Below are positions 56,135 through 64,000 of a DNA stretch of 64,000 bases, in pieces. The first letter of the stretch is position 1. Every line of letters starts with the position of its first letter. The notes under the pieces are model-generated. The model ran no database searches. It was not told the DNA's origin and was given only the letters and a program-made list of their open reading frames with translations. The translations under genes were made by a program, and so were the position numbers. Origin of the DNA: Thauera humireducens (lineage in GTDB: Bacteria > Pseudomonadota > Gammaproteobacteria > Burkholderiales > Rhodocyclaceae); the NCBI RefSeq assembly GCF_001051995.2, contig NZ_CP014646.1:1488001-1552000 (forward strand), in the 5' to 3' direction.

Positions 56135-57013
56135 TCAGATCAGGCGCGACCACACTGGCGTGAGGTCGGAGGGTAATAGATTGCAGCGACCGAGGTCGAC
56201 CGGACTTTCCTTCTCGCCATGAAAGTCGGACGCGCGCGAAGCGAGCAGCCCGCGCTGGCGGGCCACGGTGGCGAAGCGGCGCATTTCGTCGTCGGAGTGC
56301 GCGCCAGACACCACTTCGATGGCCTCGCCACCGGCAGCGACGAAACGGTCGAGCAGCCGGGTCATGTCCGCCGCCGACAGGCGATAGCGCGCCGGATGCG
56401 CGACCACGGCGATGCCCCCGGCACCGACGATCCAGCCCACCGCGTCTTCCAGCGACGCCCACTCGTGCTCGACGAAGCCGGGTTTGCCACGCACCAGGTA
56501 ATGGTCGAACACCGTCCTGACGTCGGGCATCACACCGCTCGCAACCAGGTGACGGGCGAAATGCGCGCGGCTGACCAGCGCCGGGTTGCGGGCGAAGCGA
56601 TGCGCGCCTTCCAGCGCGCCGGCAATCCCTACCGCTGCCAGCGCCTCGCTCATGCGCCGCGCCCGCGCGTCGCGCCCCGCCCTCACCTGCCGCAGACCGG
56701 CGATGAGGTCCGGATTGCCGGGGTCGATGCCAAGGCCGACGATATGAATCGTCTCGCCAGCAAAGGACACCGAGACCTCCACGCCCGCCACGAAGCCAAC
56801 GCCCGATTCGGCTGCGGCCGCAGCCGCCAGCGCCAGTCCGCCAAGCTCGTCATGGTCGGTCAATGCAAGCAGATCGACCCCATTCGCCTTGGCGCGGCGA
56901 ACCACCTCGACCGGCTCCAGCCAGCCATCGGAAACGGTGGAATGGCAATGCAGGTCGGCATTCATCGCGTGCAGGGCGGCGAGGTCGCCGGACTTCGAAA
57001 GAAGGATCGTCAT
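56135..57013 (-). CDS. PHP-domain phosphoesterase, RNase AM (YciV)-like
   Basis: 292 residues; the ATG overlaps the preceding stop as ATGA. PHP metal motifs: NADLHCHSTVSDGW, LLALTDHDELGGL, GVEVSVSFAGETIHIVGLG, VVAHPARYRLS, and a C-terminal SRASDFHGEKES. E. coli YciV (RNase AM) trims rRNA 5' ends and hydrolyses 3',5'-bisphosphates, and this protein has the same length and motif set. The first 17 residues may be an over-extension; MNADLHCHS is an alternative start. Confidence 0.82.
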   Translation of the reverse strand: MTILLSKSGDLAALHAMNADLHCHSTVSDGWLEPVEVVRRAKANGVDLLALTDHDELGGLALAAAAAAESGVGFVAGVEVSVSFAGETIHIVGLGIDPGNPDLIAGLRQVRAGRDARARRMSEALAAVGIAGALEGAHRFARNPALVSRAHFARHLVASGVMPDVRTVFDHYLVRGKPGFVEHEWASLEDAVGWIVGAGGIAVVAHPARYRLSAADMTRLLDRFVAAGGEAIEVVSGAHSDDEMRRFATVARQRGLLASRASDFHGEKESPVDLGRCNLLPSDLTPVWSRLI

Positions 57014-57891
57014 ACGTGCTGGGACAGGAAGAAGGCCTCGATGATTCCGGCCACCGCCTCGGGCTGGTCATGGTGCAGGTTGTGGCCCGCCGCGGCGAGC
57101 GTGCGGACCTCGATCGAGCCAAAGCAGGCGAACGCCGCCGCATGGTCCGCGTCGCTGATGCCGAAGCGCTCACGCAGCCGGTCCCCTTCGGGCTCCACCG
57201 CCAGCACGGGTGCAGAAACCCGCCGCCAGCACGCCTCGGCCTCGGCGCGGCGATACAGGATCGGATTCACCCGGCGATGGGCAGGGTCGCCCGCAATGCG
57301 AAAGCCTTCCCCGTCGGCCTGCGCCAGCTCGCGTGCGAGCCAGCGCGCCCGCTCCGGCACAAGACGCGGATTGTCCTGCTGCAGGCGTGCGGCCAGCGCG
57401 TCGTGGTCGGGGTAGACACGCGGCCGCTGCGCCTCGGTCAATTCACGCAACCATTTCTGGTAGCGCCCTGGCGCCTCGACCGCGGGACGGTCGGGCAGAC
57501 CGAAGGCGTCCAGCACGACGACGCCGGCGACCCTTGCGGGCCGGATCCCCGCGTACATCAGCGCGACATTGCCGCCCATGCTGTGCCCCACCAGACGCAC
57601 CGGCGCCTCGTCTTCGCCTTCGACCACGCGCAGGATGGCATCGAGGTCGGCGAAATAGTCCGGGAACCAGTAGCTGTCGGCGCCGCACCAGGCACTCTTG
57701 CCGAAGCCGCGCCAATCGGGCGCGATCACGTGCCAGTCGTGTGCCAGCGCATCGACGATGAACTGGAACGACGCAGACGCATCCATCCAGCCGTGCAGCA
57801 GATAGAGTCGCGGTGCGCCCGCGGCACCCCATTCGCGAAGATGCAAGCGTAAGCCGCGGATATCGAGGAAGCGGGAGCGGGAATTCTTCAT
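57010..57891 (-). CDS. Alpha/beta hydrolase
   Basis: 293 residues. Oxyanion motif LLHGWMDASASF, nucleophile elbow GHSMGGNVA with S104, and a likely catalytic His in AAGHNLHHDQP near the C-terminus. The cap domain (about 140-210) is helical. No specific substrate is indicated. It overlaps the PHP gene by 4 bases and is probably the first gene of that run. Confidence 0.8.
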   Translation of the reverse strand: MKNSRSRFLDIRGLRLHLREWGAAGAPRLYLLHGWMDASASFQFIVDALAHDWHVIAPDWRGFGKSAWCGADSYWFPDYFADLDAILRVVEGEDEAPVRLVGHSMGGNVALMYAGIRPARVAGVVVLDAFGLPDRPAVEAPGRYQKWLRELTEAQRPRVYPDHDALAARLQQDNPRLVPERARWLARELAQADGEGFRIAGDPAHRRVNPILYRRAEAEACWRRVSAPVLAVEPEGDRLRERFGISDADHAAAFACFGSIEVRTLAAAGHNLHHDQPEAVAGIIEAFFLSQHV

Positions 57892-58005
57892 CGCTGAATC
57901 ATAACAAAGCGTCGGCCGTCACCCGCCACCTCCGCCGCAGCCGGGCTGCAGCGGGATGGTCGAAGGACTATCATTGCCGGCGCCCCCGGTCCCGAATACA
58001 CCCCG

Positions 58006-58221
58006 ATGACCGCACCACTGACCGCCGAACTCCGCCGCTGCCCCACCTGCAACCGCTGGGGCGGCAAGCGCGCGCTCGAGGCGGACGGTCACACCGTAAG
58101 ACTCGACCCTGACAACAGCCGCGGCACCTGCAACGAAGGCCCCTGGCACGGCTCGCTGCGCGGGCCGCGCAATGCGTGCGGCCAATGGCTGCGCTGGATC
58201 GCGATCGTCGCCGAGGTCTAG
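58006..58221 (+). CDS. Small cysteine-rich (zinc-ribbon-like) protein, unknown
   Basis: 71 residues. Cysteines are arranged as CPTC near residue 12, one in GTCNEGPWHG and one in NACGQW, with a Trp-rich C-terminus (GQWLRWIAIVAEV). The gene stands alone between divergently placed genes. It may bind zinc. No function is known to me. Confidence 0.55.
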   Translation: MTAPLTAELRRCPTCNRWGGKRALEADGHTVRLDPDNSRGTCNEGPWHGSLRGPRNACGQWLRWIAIVAEV

Positions 58222-58245
58222 CGCCAACATCGGGCGCCGACGCCC

Positions 58246-59166
58246 TTACTCCTCGCCGTCGTCTCCGCTGCCCTGCTCGCTTCCGGCGGCCTCGGCGCGC
58301 GCGGCATCCGCCACCGCGATCATGCGCGCACGCGATTCCGGGGTTTCCAGGCTGATGCGCCCCAGCACGCCGTCGCGATAGTCCTGCAGCAGGATCAGCG
58401 CCGCCTTCTCCAGATCGAGCCCGCCGCCCTTGACCAGGCAGCCGCGACGGCGCCCCACCGCTTCGAGCAGCGCGGGGCCATCGAGTTGCACCGGGTCGAC
58501 GCGATAGCGCGCCGCCAGCAGGGCCGGATAGCGCTCGAGCAGGATGCCGCCGAGGAAGGTCGCGACCTCCTCGTCGATCACCGCATTGCGGCCAATCGCA
58601 TGGCTCGCCGCCAGCATGTAGCCGTCCGAGTCATAGTCGATCTTGGGCCACATCATGCCCGGCGTGTCGGTCAGCGTCATACCCGGCCCGAGATCGAGCG
58701 TCTGCTGGTGCTTGGTCACCGCCGGCTCGTCACCCACCTTCGCCACCTTGCGCTTCAGCAGGGCATTCATCAGCGTCGATTTGCCGACGTTGGGGATGCC
58801 CATGATCATCATCCGCAGCGGTTTGGTGCCGTCATCGCGATGCGGCGCGAGCTGACGACAGAGCGCCGGCACGCGCGCCGCATCGGACGGACTCTTCGCC
58901 GAGATCGCGACCGCCTTCACGCCGGGCTGCCGGTTATAGAAGTCCATCCAGGCCTGCGTCGCTGCCGGATCGGCGAGATCGGCCTTGTTCAGCAGCTTCA
59001 GGCAGGGACGGTTGCGGAAGCGCCGCAACTCGCCAATCATCGGATTGCTGCTCGCCTCGGGCAGGCGGGCGTCGGTCACCTCGATGACGACATCGATGGC
59101 CGCCATCGCATCGGCCGCCTTCTTGCGCGCCGAAGCCATGTGACCGGGAAACCACTGTATGGGCAT
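58246..59166 (-). CDS. Circularly permuted GTPase, YlqF/RbgA-like
   Basis: 306 residues. The permuted order is clear: G4 NKAD at residues 60-63, then G1 GIPNVGKS at 123-130 and G3 DTPG further on. The start IQWFPGHMASARKKAADAM is the family hallmark. RbgA acts in late 50S assembly in Gram-positives; the proteobacterial homologues are less studied. The acidic C-terminal tail (SEQGSGDDGEE) is unusual. Confidence 0.87.
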   Translation of the reverse strand: MPIQWFPGHMASARKKAADAMAAIDVVIEVTDARLPEASSNPMIGELRRFRNRPCLKLLNKADLADPAATQAWMDFYNRQPGVKAVAISAKSPSDAARVPALCRQLAPHRDDGTKPLRMMIMGIPNVGKSTLMNALLKRKVAKVGDEPAVTKHQQTLDLGPGMTLTDTPGMMWPKIDYDSDGYMLAASHAIGRNAVIDEEVATFLGGILLERYPALLAARYRVDPVQLDGPALLEAVGRRRGCLVKGGGLDLEKAALILLQDYRDGVLGRISLETPESRARMIAVADAARAEAAGSEQGSGDDGEE

Positions 59167-59329
59167 GCTGGATTCACCAGTTTGGAACAGCGCGCATTAT
59201 TCCACCCCGGCGGCAAATTGCGATGCAGAACTCCACGCCCGATCGGAATGGGTTCCCAGCCGAGATGGCCACGAAATGTTTTTTTGCGGTTTCCACGCGA
59301 AATAAATTCCCCACGCCCTGGAAACCGTG

Positions 59330-59487
59330 TATCGTGCGGCTCGCAGTCGATTCAAGCAGTGGTTGTTCTGGTGGTTACCCAGCGTGTTCTACAAGAGCGC
59401 GTGCCGGTCTGATTCCTCTGGATTACGTTTCTTGATCGTTCCTGCATTTTGGGGCGCAAGCCCAGTCATTTTTTATATGGAACGCAA
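59330..59487 (+). promoter_or_regulatory. Long cspA leader with weak promoter
   Basis: The 321 bases before cspA contain no gene. TATCGT at 59330-59335 is a plausible -10 with only a poor -35 (TTCCCC, 59308-59313). A start near 59342 would give a ~146-base leader, close to the length of thermosensing E. coli cspA leaders. Folding was not computed. Confidence 0.35.
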
Positions 59488-59697
59488 ATGAGCACTCAAA
59501 CCGGTACCGTCAAGTGGTTCAACGACGCCAAGGGCTTCGGCTTCATCACCCCGGAAAACGGCGGCGACGACCTGTTCGCCCACTTCTCTGAAATCCAGAG
59601 CAAGGGCTTCAAGAGCCTGGCCGAAAACCAGCGCGTCGAATTCGAAGTCAAGACCGGCCCGAAGGGCCTGCAGGCGGCCAACATCCGCCCGCTGTAA
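59488..59697 (+). CDS. cspA: Cold shock-domain protein, CspA family
   Basis: 69 residues from the ATG at 59488. RNA-binding motifs RNP1 KGFGFIT and RNP2 DLFAHF are intact ([20 protein letters not shown]). It melts RNA secondary structure as a chaperone. A terminator follows, and a DeaD-type helicase, another cold-shock RNA factor, is the next gene. Confidence 0.95.
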   Translation: MSTQTGTVKWFNDAKGFGFITPENGGDDLFAHFSEIQSKGFKSLAENQRVEFEVKTGPKGLQAANIRPL

Positions 59698-59733
59698 TCG
59701 ATCCGACGTCCCAGACGTCCATCGATTCATCCG

Positions 59734-59758
59734 AAACGCGGCCTTGCGCCGCGTTTTT
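59734..59758 (+). terminator. Rho-independent terminator of cspA
   Basis: AAACGCGGC (59734-59742) pairs with GCCGCGTTT (59748-59756) across CTTGC and is followed by T residues. Confidence 0.85.
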
Positions 59759-59903
59759 GCTTTTCCGGGGCGCCCTCGCCGGGCCCTTGCCGAACTGCCC
59801 CGCTGCGGCCACGAGCCGCTTTTTTCGTTTGCAGCGCCAGAATCGCCGATAATTGCGACTTCGCAGCGCTGCTGCACATCGCCGCCACCACGGCCCGACT
59901 GCC

Positions 59904-61949
59904 ATGACCGACTCTGCCCGCACCGAACCCGCCAGCCCCGAGGCTGCCCTGCGCTTCGCCGACCTCGACCTGCCCACTCCCCTCCTGAATGCGCTGGCCG
60001 AAGTCGGCTACGAGACGCCGTCGCCCATCCAGGCCGCCTGCATTCCGCAATTGCTGGCGGGCCGCGACATCCTCGGCGAGGCCCAGACCGGCACCGGCAA
60101 GACGGCTGCGTTTGCGCTGCCCATGCTGGCGCGCCTAGACCTGTCCGACACGCGACCGCAGGTGCTGGTGCTCACCCCCACGCGCGAACTCGCCATCCAG
60201 GTGGCCGAGGCCTTCGCCAAGTACGCGCACCACTTGAAGAATTTCCACGTCCTCCCCATCTATGGTGGCCAGAGCATGGTGGTGCAGCTGCGCCAGCTGT
60301 CGCGTGGCGCCCAGGTCATCGTCGGCACCCCGGGCCGGGTCATGGACCACCTCGAACGCGAAAGCCTGAAGCTCGACGCACTCAAGGCCATCGTGCTCGA
60401 CGAGGCCGACGAGATGCTGCGCATGGGCTTCATCGACGACGTCGAGTGGATTCTCGAGCACACCCCCGCCGAGCGCCAGACGGCGCTGTTCTCGGCCACG
60501 ATGCCGAACGTGATCCGCGACGTTGCCCGCCGCCATCTGCGCGAACCGGAAGAGATCAAGATCCGCGCCGCCACCGCCACGGTGTCGAAGATCAGCCAGC
60601 GCTACTGGCTCGTCCGCGGTGTCGACAAGCTCGATGCGCTCACCCGCATCCTCGACGCCGAAGAGAGTTTCGATGCCGCCATCGTCTTCGTGCGCACCAA
60701 GATCGCCACCGACGAACTCGCCGACAAGCTCGCCGCCCGCGGCTACGCCGCCGCGGCCCTCAACGGCGACATGACCCAGGGCCTGCGCGAACGCGTGATC
60801 GAGCAGCTGAAGAACGGCGCGCTCGACATCGTCATCGCCACCGACGTTGCCGCGCGCGGCATCGACGTGCCGCGCGTGTCGCACGTCATCAACTACGACA
60901 TCCCCTACGACACCGAAGCCTACGTGCACCGCATCGGCCGTACCGGCCGCGCCGGCCGTGAAGGCGTGGCGATCCTCTTCGTCGCACCGCGCGAGACGCG
61001 CATGCTGAAGATGATCGAGCGCGCCACCCGCCAGCCGATCACGCCGATCGCACTGCCGAGCAGCGAGGAAGTGACCAACCTGCGCGTGGCGCAGTTCAAG
61101 CGCCAGGTGGTCGACGCCATCGGCAGCGAGGATCTCGGCTTCTTCATGGGCGTCGTCAACGACCTGGTCGAGGAAAACGAACTCGACATCCACGAAGTCG
61201 CGGCTGCGCTGACCCTGATTGCCCAGCGCGAACGACCGCTGCAGATCGAGCAGTCCGGCCGCGGCTGGGACCTCGCCACCGCCGAGCCCGGCAGCGGCGG
61301 TCGCGCACCGCGCGAGGAGCACTTCACCACCGGCGCCCCGCGCGAGCGCACGCCGCGCCCCAACCGCGACGAGATCCTCGCGCGCCGCCGCTCGTTCGCC
61401 GACGGTGCCTTGGTGCGCTATCGCATCGAGGTCGGTCGCAACCAGGGTGCGAGCCCGAAGGAGATCGTCGGCGCCATCGCCAACGAAGGCGGAATCGAGG
61501 GCAAGTTCATCGGCCAGATTCATCTGTTCGACGACTTCTCGACGGTGGAGCTGCCGGCCAACCTGCCCGATGACCTGATGGGCATCCTGAAGCGCACGCG
61601 CGTACGCCAGATGGCGCTGAACATCCGCGCCCTGAGCGCGGCCGAGGCCGCTGCCACGCCCGAGCGCCGCCGGCCGCCACGTGACGAAGGCTTCGCGGGC
61701 GAACGGCGCGAAGGTGGCTGGCAGAAGCAGCCTGGCGGCGAGCGGGGTGACAAGTTCCCGCGCAGCGAAAAGCCCCGCGGGAACTGGGAGCGGGACGGCA
61801 AGCGCCCGGCCGGTGCACCGCGCAAGGACGACCACCCTGCGCCCCGGCGTGACGCACGGCCCGACTCGGGTGCGCACCACAAGTCGTTCTCGCGCCCGGC
61901 CAACGCGCCCTACTCCGCGGGCAAGCCGCGCAAGCGCCGCGAGGACTGA
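59904..61949 (+). CDS. deaD: DEAD-box RNA helicase, DeaD/CsdA type
   Basis: 681 residues from the ATG at 59904. Core motifs: AQTGTGKT (60-67), PTRELA, TPGR, DEAD (166-169), SAT (197-199) and HRIGRTGRAGREG. After the core comes the RNA-binding domain of the DbpA/CsdA type (about 480-585, RYRIEVGRNQGASPKEIVGA). The last ~90 residues are an Arg/Gly/Pro/Lys-rich tail that should bind RNA. It unwinds structured RNA in ribosome assembly and decay, notably in the cold. Position after cspA fits. Confidence 0.93.
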   Translation: MTDSARTEPASPEAALRFADLDLPTPLLNALAEVGYETPSPIQAACIPQLLAGRDILGEAQTGTGKTAAFALPMLARLDLSDTRPQVLVLTPTRELAIQVAEAFAKYAHHLKNFHVLPIYGGQSMVVQLRQLSRGAQVIVGTPGRVMDHLERESLKLDALKAIVLDEADEMLRMGFIDDVEWILEHTPAERQTALFSATMPNVIRDVARRHLREPEEIKIRAATATVSKISQRYWLVRGVDKLDALTRILDAEESFDAAIVFVRTKIATDELADKLAARGYAAAALNGDMTQGLRERVIEQLKNGALDIVIATDVAARGIDVPRVSHVINYDIPYDTEAYVHRIGRTGRAGREGVAILFVAPRETRMLKMIERATRQPITPIALPSSEEVTNLRVAQFKRQVVDAIGSEDLGFFMGVVNDLVEENELDIHEVAAALTLIAQRERPLQIEQSGRGWDLATAEPGSGGRAPREEHFTTGAPRERTPRPNRDEILARRRSFADGALVRYRIEVGRNQGASPKEIVGAIANEGGIEGKFIGQIHLFDDFSTVELPANLPDDLMGILKRTRVRQMALNIRALSAAEAAATPERRRPPRDEGFAGERREGGWQKQPGGERGDKFPRSEKPRGNWERDGKRPAGAPRKDDHPAPRRDARPDSGAHHKSFSRPANAPYSAGKPRKRRED

Positions 61950-62051
61950 AGACATCGCGGCCGTCGCGCCAGTGTGACAACTCGGTCACGGCGGACCGGT
62001 GGCCGCGTATCGTATCCTTCGCTCCCTTTCTGACACGGACACGCGCAGTCG

Positions 62052-63032
62052 ATGATGCATTCCCGGCGCACCTTGCTGCGCAAGCTCGTGGGGGGCCTCA
62101 TGCTGGGAGGCATGGGCGGGCTGGGTGGCTGTACGCCAGCGCAACCGCTATCGGTCGCGAGCCACGTGTGGCCCGGCTACGAGTTCATGTTCGTCGCGCG
62201 TGACGAAGGCTGGCTCGACACCCGGCAGGTCCGGCTTGTCGAGACGGCATCGGCCACCGCATCGCTGGACGCCCTTGCCCGCCGCGACGTGGTTGCGGCC
62301 GCACTGACGCTGGACGAAGTCCTGCGCGCACGCGACCAGGGCCTGCCGCTGACCATCGTGCTGGTGTTCGACGTCTCGCTCGGTGCCGACGTCGTTGTCG
62401 CGCGGCCGTCGGTTACCGCGCTCAACGCCTTGCGCGGGGCCCGCATCGGTGTCGAGGAAACCGCCGTGGGTGGCGTGATGCTGGCGCTTCTGCTGCAGCA
62501 CGCCGGACTCGAGACCAGTGAAGTGGTCCGCGTGCCCCTGCGTATCGACCAGCATGCGCAGGCCTGGCAGGATGGCCGCGTGGATGCGCTGATCACCTAC
62601 GAACCGGTCGCGAGCACCCTCCTCGCCGGCGACGCCCACCGGCTGTTCGACAGCCGGCGCATCCCCGAGACCATCTTCGACGTTCTGGCTGTGCACCATG
62701 ACTGGCTGGACGTTCACCGCAAGGCCCTGACCCACCTCATCGCCGTCCATTTTCGCGGACTTCATGCATTGCAACGCAACCCGGGCGACACGGCCTTCCG
62801 TCTCGCTCGCCGCCTCGGCCTGCCCGGGCAAGCGGTCATGCCCACCTTCCGTGGATTGTCGCTGCCAGGCATCGACGCCAACCGCGCCTATCTCGACCCC
62901 AGCGATTCGCGCCTGCGCGATGCAGCCCGCCGTGTCTCCGACCTGATGCTCCGATCTGGCCAACTGGGCCAGCCCGCGTCGCTGGACGGCCTCACGACGC
63001 CCCGCTTCCTGCCGGCCGGGGTGCGTCCATGA
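62052..63032 (+). CDS. NitT/TauT-like substrate-binding lipoprotein
   Basis: 326 residues. A lipoprotein signal ends in the lipobox LGGC (residues 24-27), so the mature protein is anchored by Cys. The binding-protein fold is seen in LSVASHVWPGYEFMFVARDE, ALTLDEVLRARDQGLPLTIV and TYEPVASTLLAGDAH, as in NMT1/SsuA-like proteins for nitrate, sulfonates or thiamine precursors. No permease or ATPase gene follows. Instead the next gene, overlapping by ATGA, is a PhnD-like protein with a membrane segment. A sensing role is likely. Confidence 0.72.
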   Translation: MMHSRRTLLRKLVGGLMLGGMGGLGGCTPAQPLSVASHVWPGYEFMFVARDEGWLDTRQVRLVETASATASLDALARRDVVAAALTLDEVLRARDQGLPLTIVLVFDVSLGADVVVARPSVTALNALRGARIGVEETAVGGVMLALLLQHAGLETSEVVRVPLRIDQHAQAWQDGRVDALITYEPVASTLLAGDAHRLFDSRRIPETIFDVLAVHHDWLDVHRKALTHLIAVHFRGLHALQRNPGDTAFRLARRLGLPGQAVMPTFRGLSLPGIDANRAYLDPSDSRLRDAARRVSDLMLRSGQLGQPASLDGLTTPRFLPAGVRP

Positions 63033-64000
63033 TGCGGCGCGGGCTCCTCCTCCTGCTCGCTGCCATCACCTTCGCGCCGGGCGCCTGGGCTGGCGAGGTC
63101 CTGACCCTGGGCGTGCTCAGCTATCGTCCCAAGGCGATCATGCAGCGCACCTGGCAGCCGCTCGCGAACTACCTCACGCAGGCCGTGCCTGGCCACGAGG
63201 TTCGACTGCGCGTCCTGAACCCGGCCGAGATGGAAGGTGCGCTGCAACGCCACGAACTCGATTTCGTGTTCACGAACCCGGCGCACTACATCAGCCTGCG
63301 CTCCGGCAACCTGCTCTCCGGAGCGCTCGCCACCGTGGTCCGTGCCGAGAAGGGTCACATCGTGCCGGCCATCGGCGGTGTCATGATCGTACGCGACGAC
63401 CGCGACGACATCACGACCCTGCGCGACCTCTACGGCAAGCGCGTGGCGACGCCGGCGCCCAGTTTTCTCGGTGGCTACGTCTCGCAGGCGTTCGAGATTT
63501 TCGATGCCGGTCTCGACCTCGACCGCATCCAGTTCGAGTCGAGCGCCCAGTTGCATGACCGAATCGTCGATGCCGTACTCAGGGGCGAGGCGGACGCCGG
63601 CTTCGTCCGCACCGGCGTGCTGGAGGATCTCGCACGCGAGGGGCGGACCGATATCTCGCAGCTGCGCATCCTGAACCGCCAGAATCTCCCGGGCTTTCCC
63701 TACGCGCTCTCCACCCGCCTGTATCCCGAATGGCCGCTGGTGGCGTTGCCACAGGTCAACAGCGAGACGGCGCGCGTGATCGCCGCCCGCCTGCTCAACC
63801 TCGAGGCGGACGACCCGGCCGCCATCTCCGCCGGCATTCACGGCTTCTCCATCCCCGCCGACTATGCCCCGGTCGAATCGGCGATGCGCAGCCTGCGCGC
63901 GCCTCCGTTCGACCAACTGCCCGAGTTCACCTGGCAGGACGTCTTCGACCGCTACCAGCCCGTCGTGATCTCGCTCCTCGGCGCCGGCTGCATCATCCTC
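63029..64000 (+). CDS. PhnD-like periplasmic sensor domain protein, 3' truncated
   Basis: 324 codons are visible and the frame is open at the window edge. Signal peptide at 1-21 (RGLLLLLAAITFAPGAWA). Residues about 22-300 form a phosphonate/phosphate-binding PhnD domain (LTLGVLSYRPKAIMQRTWQP, LDFVFTNPAHYISLRSGN, LYGKRVATPAPSFLGGYVSQ). A membrane helix begins near 313 (VVISLLGAGCIII). Such proteins usually continue into a histidine kinase or GGDEF output, so this is probably a receptor rather than a transport component. The output domain is outside the window. Confidence 0.7.
   Translation, partial: MMRRGLLLLLAAITFAPGAWAGEVLTLGVLSYRPKAIMQRTWQPLANYLTQAVPGHEVRLRVLNPAEMEGALQRHELDFVFTNPAHYISLRSGNLLSGALATVVRAEKGHIVPAIGGVMIVRDDRDDITTLRDLYGKRVATPAPSFLGGYVSQAFEIFDAGLDLDRIQFESSAQLHDRIVDAVLRGEADAGFVRTGVLEDLAREGRTDISQLRILNRQNLPGFPYALSTRLYPEWPLVALPQVNSETARVIAARLLNLEADDPAAISAGIHGFSIPADYAPVESAMRSLRAPPFDQLPEFTWQDVFDRYQPVVISLLGAGCIIL

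Noticed and set aside
61973..61990. CRP-like palindrome GTGAC-N6-GTCAC after deaD
   Set aside because: Arms are only 5 bases and the TGTGA to TCAC distance is 8, not the 6 of the CRP consensus.

Overview
The window is a 64 kb piece of a GC-rich betaproteobacterial chromosome. Gene neighbourhoods such as rimP-nusA-infB-rbfA-truB-rpsO-pnp, scpA-scpB-rluB and fpr beside a FinR-like LysR regulator fit the Rhodocyclales (Thauera/Azoarcus/Aromatoleum group). That placement is inferred from gene content and order, not from a database search. No tRNA, rRNA or CRISPR array is visible.

Region 1 (1 to about 17.88 kb) is the right part of a prophage, with every gene on the plus strand. It begins inside the major capsid gene. 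A 4.7 kb cassette of adhesin-like proteins follows: a signal-peptide protein, a Kelch-like propeller, a fibronectin/Ig-like fibre and a repeat protein. Then come connector and tail-completion genes, the tail tube, a tail-assembly chaperone pair with a TTTTTTC slippery site for -1 frameshifting, the tape measure, and a string of mostly ATGA-overlapped tail-tip and fibre genes. No integrase, lysis gene or tRNA is seen at this end. The next DNA is the 3' remnant of a flippase-like membrane gene. This suggests a transposable, Mu/B3-like siphovirus inserted in a host gene.

Region 2 (18.0-36.5 kb) is mixed metabolism: a RibD-type reductase and RibA (riboflavin) transcribed divergently, a creatininase-family hydrolase, a membrane sulfatase-like transferase, a Ktr potassium uptake pair, and purT. 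A possible aromatic catabolic module follows (TRAP binding protein, class II aldolase-like protein, extradiol dioxygenase-like protein, LysR regulator). Then come rmuC, an FtsX-type permease, an M20 amidohydrolase and a FinR/YeiE-like regulator.

Region 3 (36.6-43.1 kb) holds stress and redox genes: fpr, a glutathione peroxidase whose start codon lies in a strong hairpin, ettA, a porin, yejK and dksA. Between the porin and yejK is a compact promoter-operator-terminator unit that looks like a roughly 70-nt regulatory RNA.

Region 4 (43.1-57.9 kb, minus strand) is an information-processing block: pnp, rpsO, truB, rbfA, infB, nusA and rimP behind an attenuator-like leader, then rluB, scpB, scpA, a site-2 protease, a YciO-like protein, a PHP phosphoesterase and an alpha/beta hydrolase.

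Region 5 (58.0-64.0 kb) has a small zinc-ribbon protein, a circularly permuted GTPase, cspA with a long leader, a DeaD-type helicase, and two overlapping genes for a binding lipoprotein and a PhnD-like, membrane-anchored probable sensor that runs off the end.
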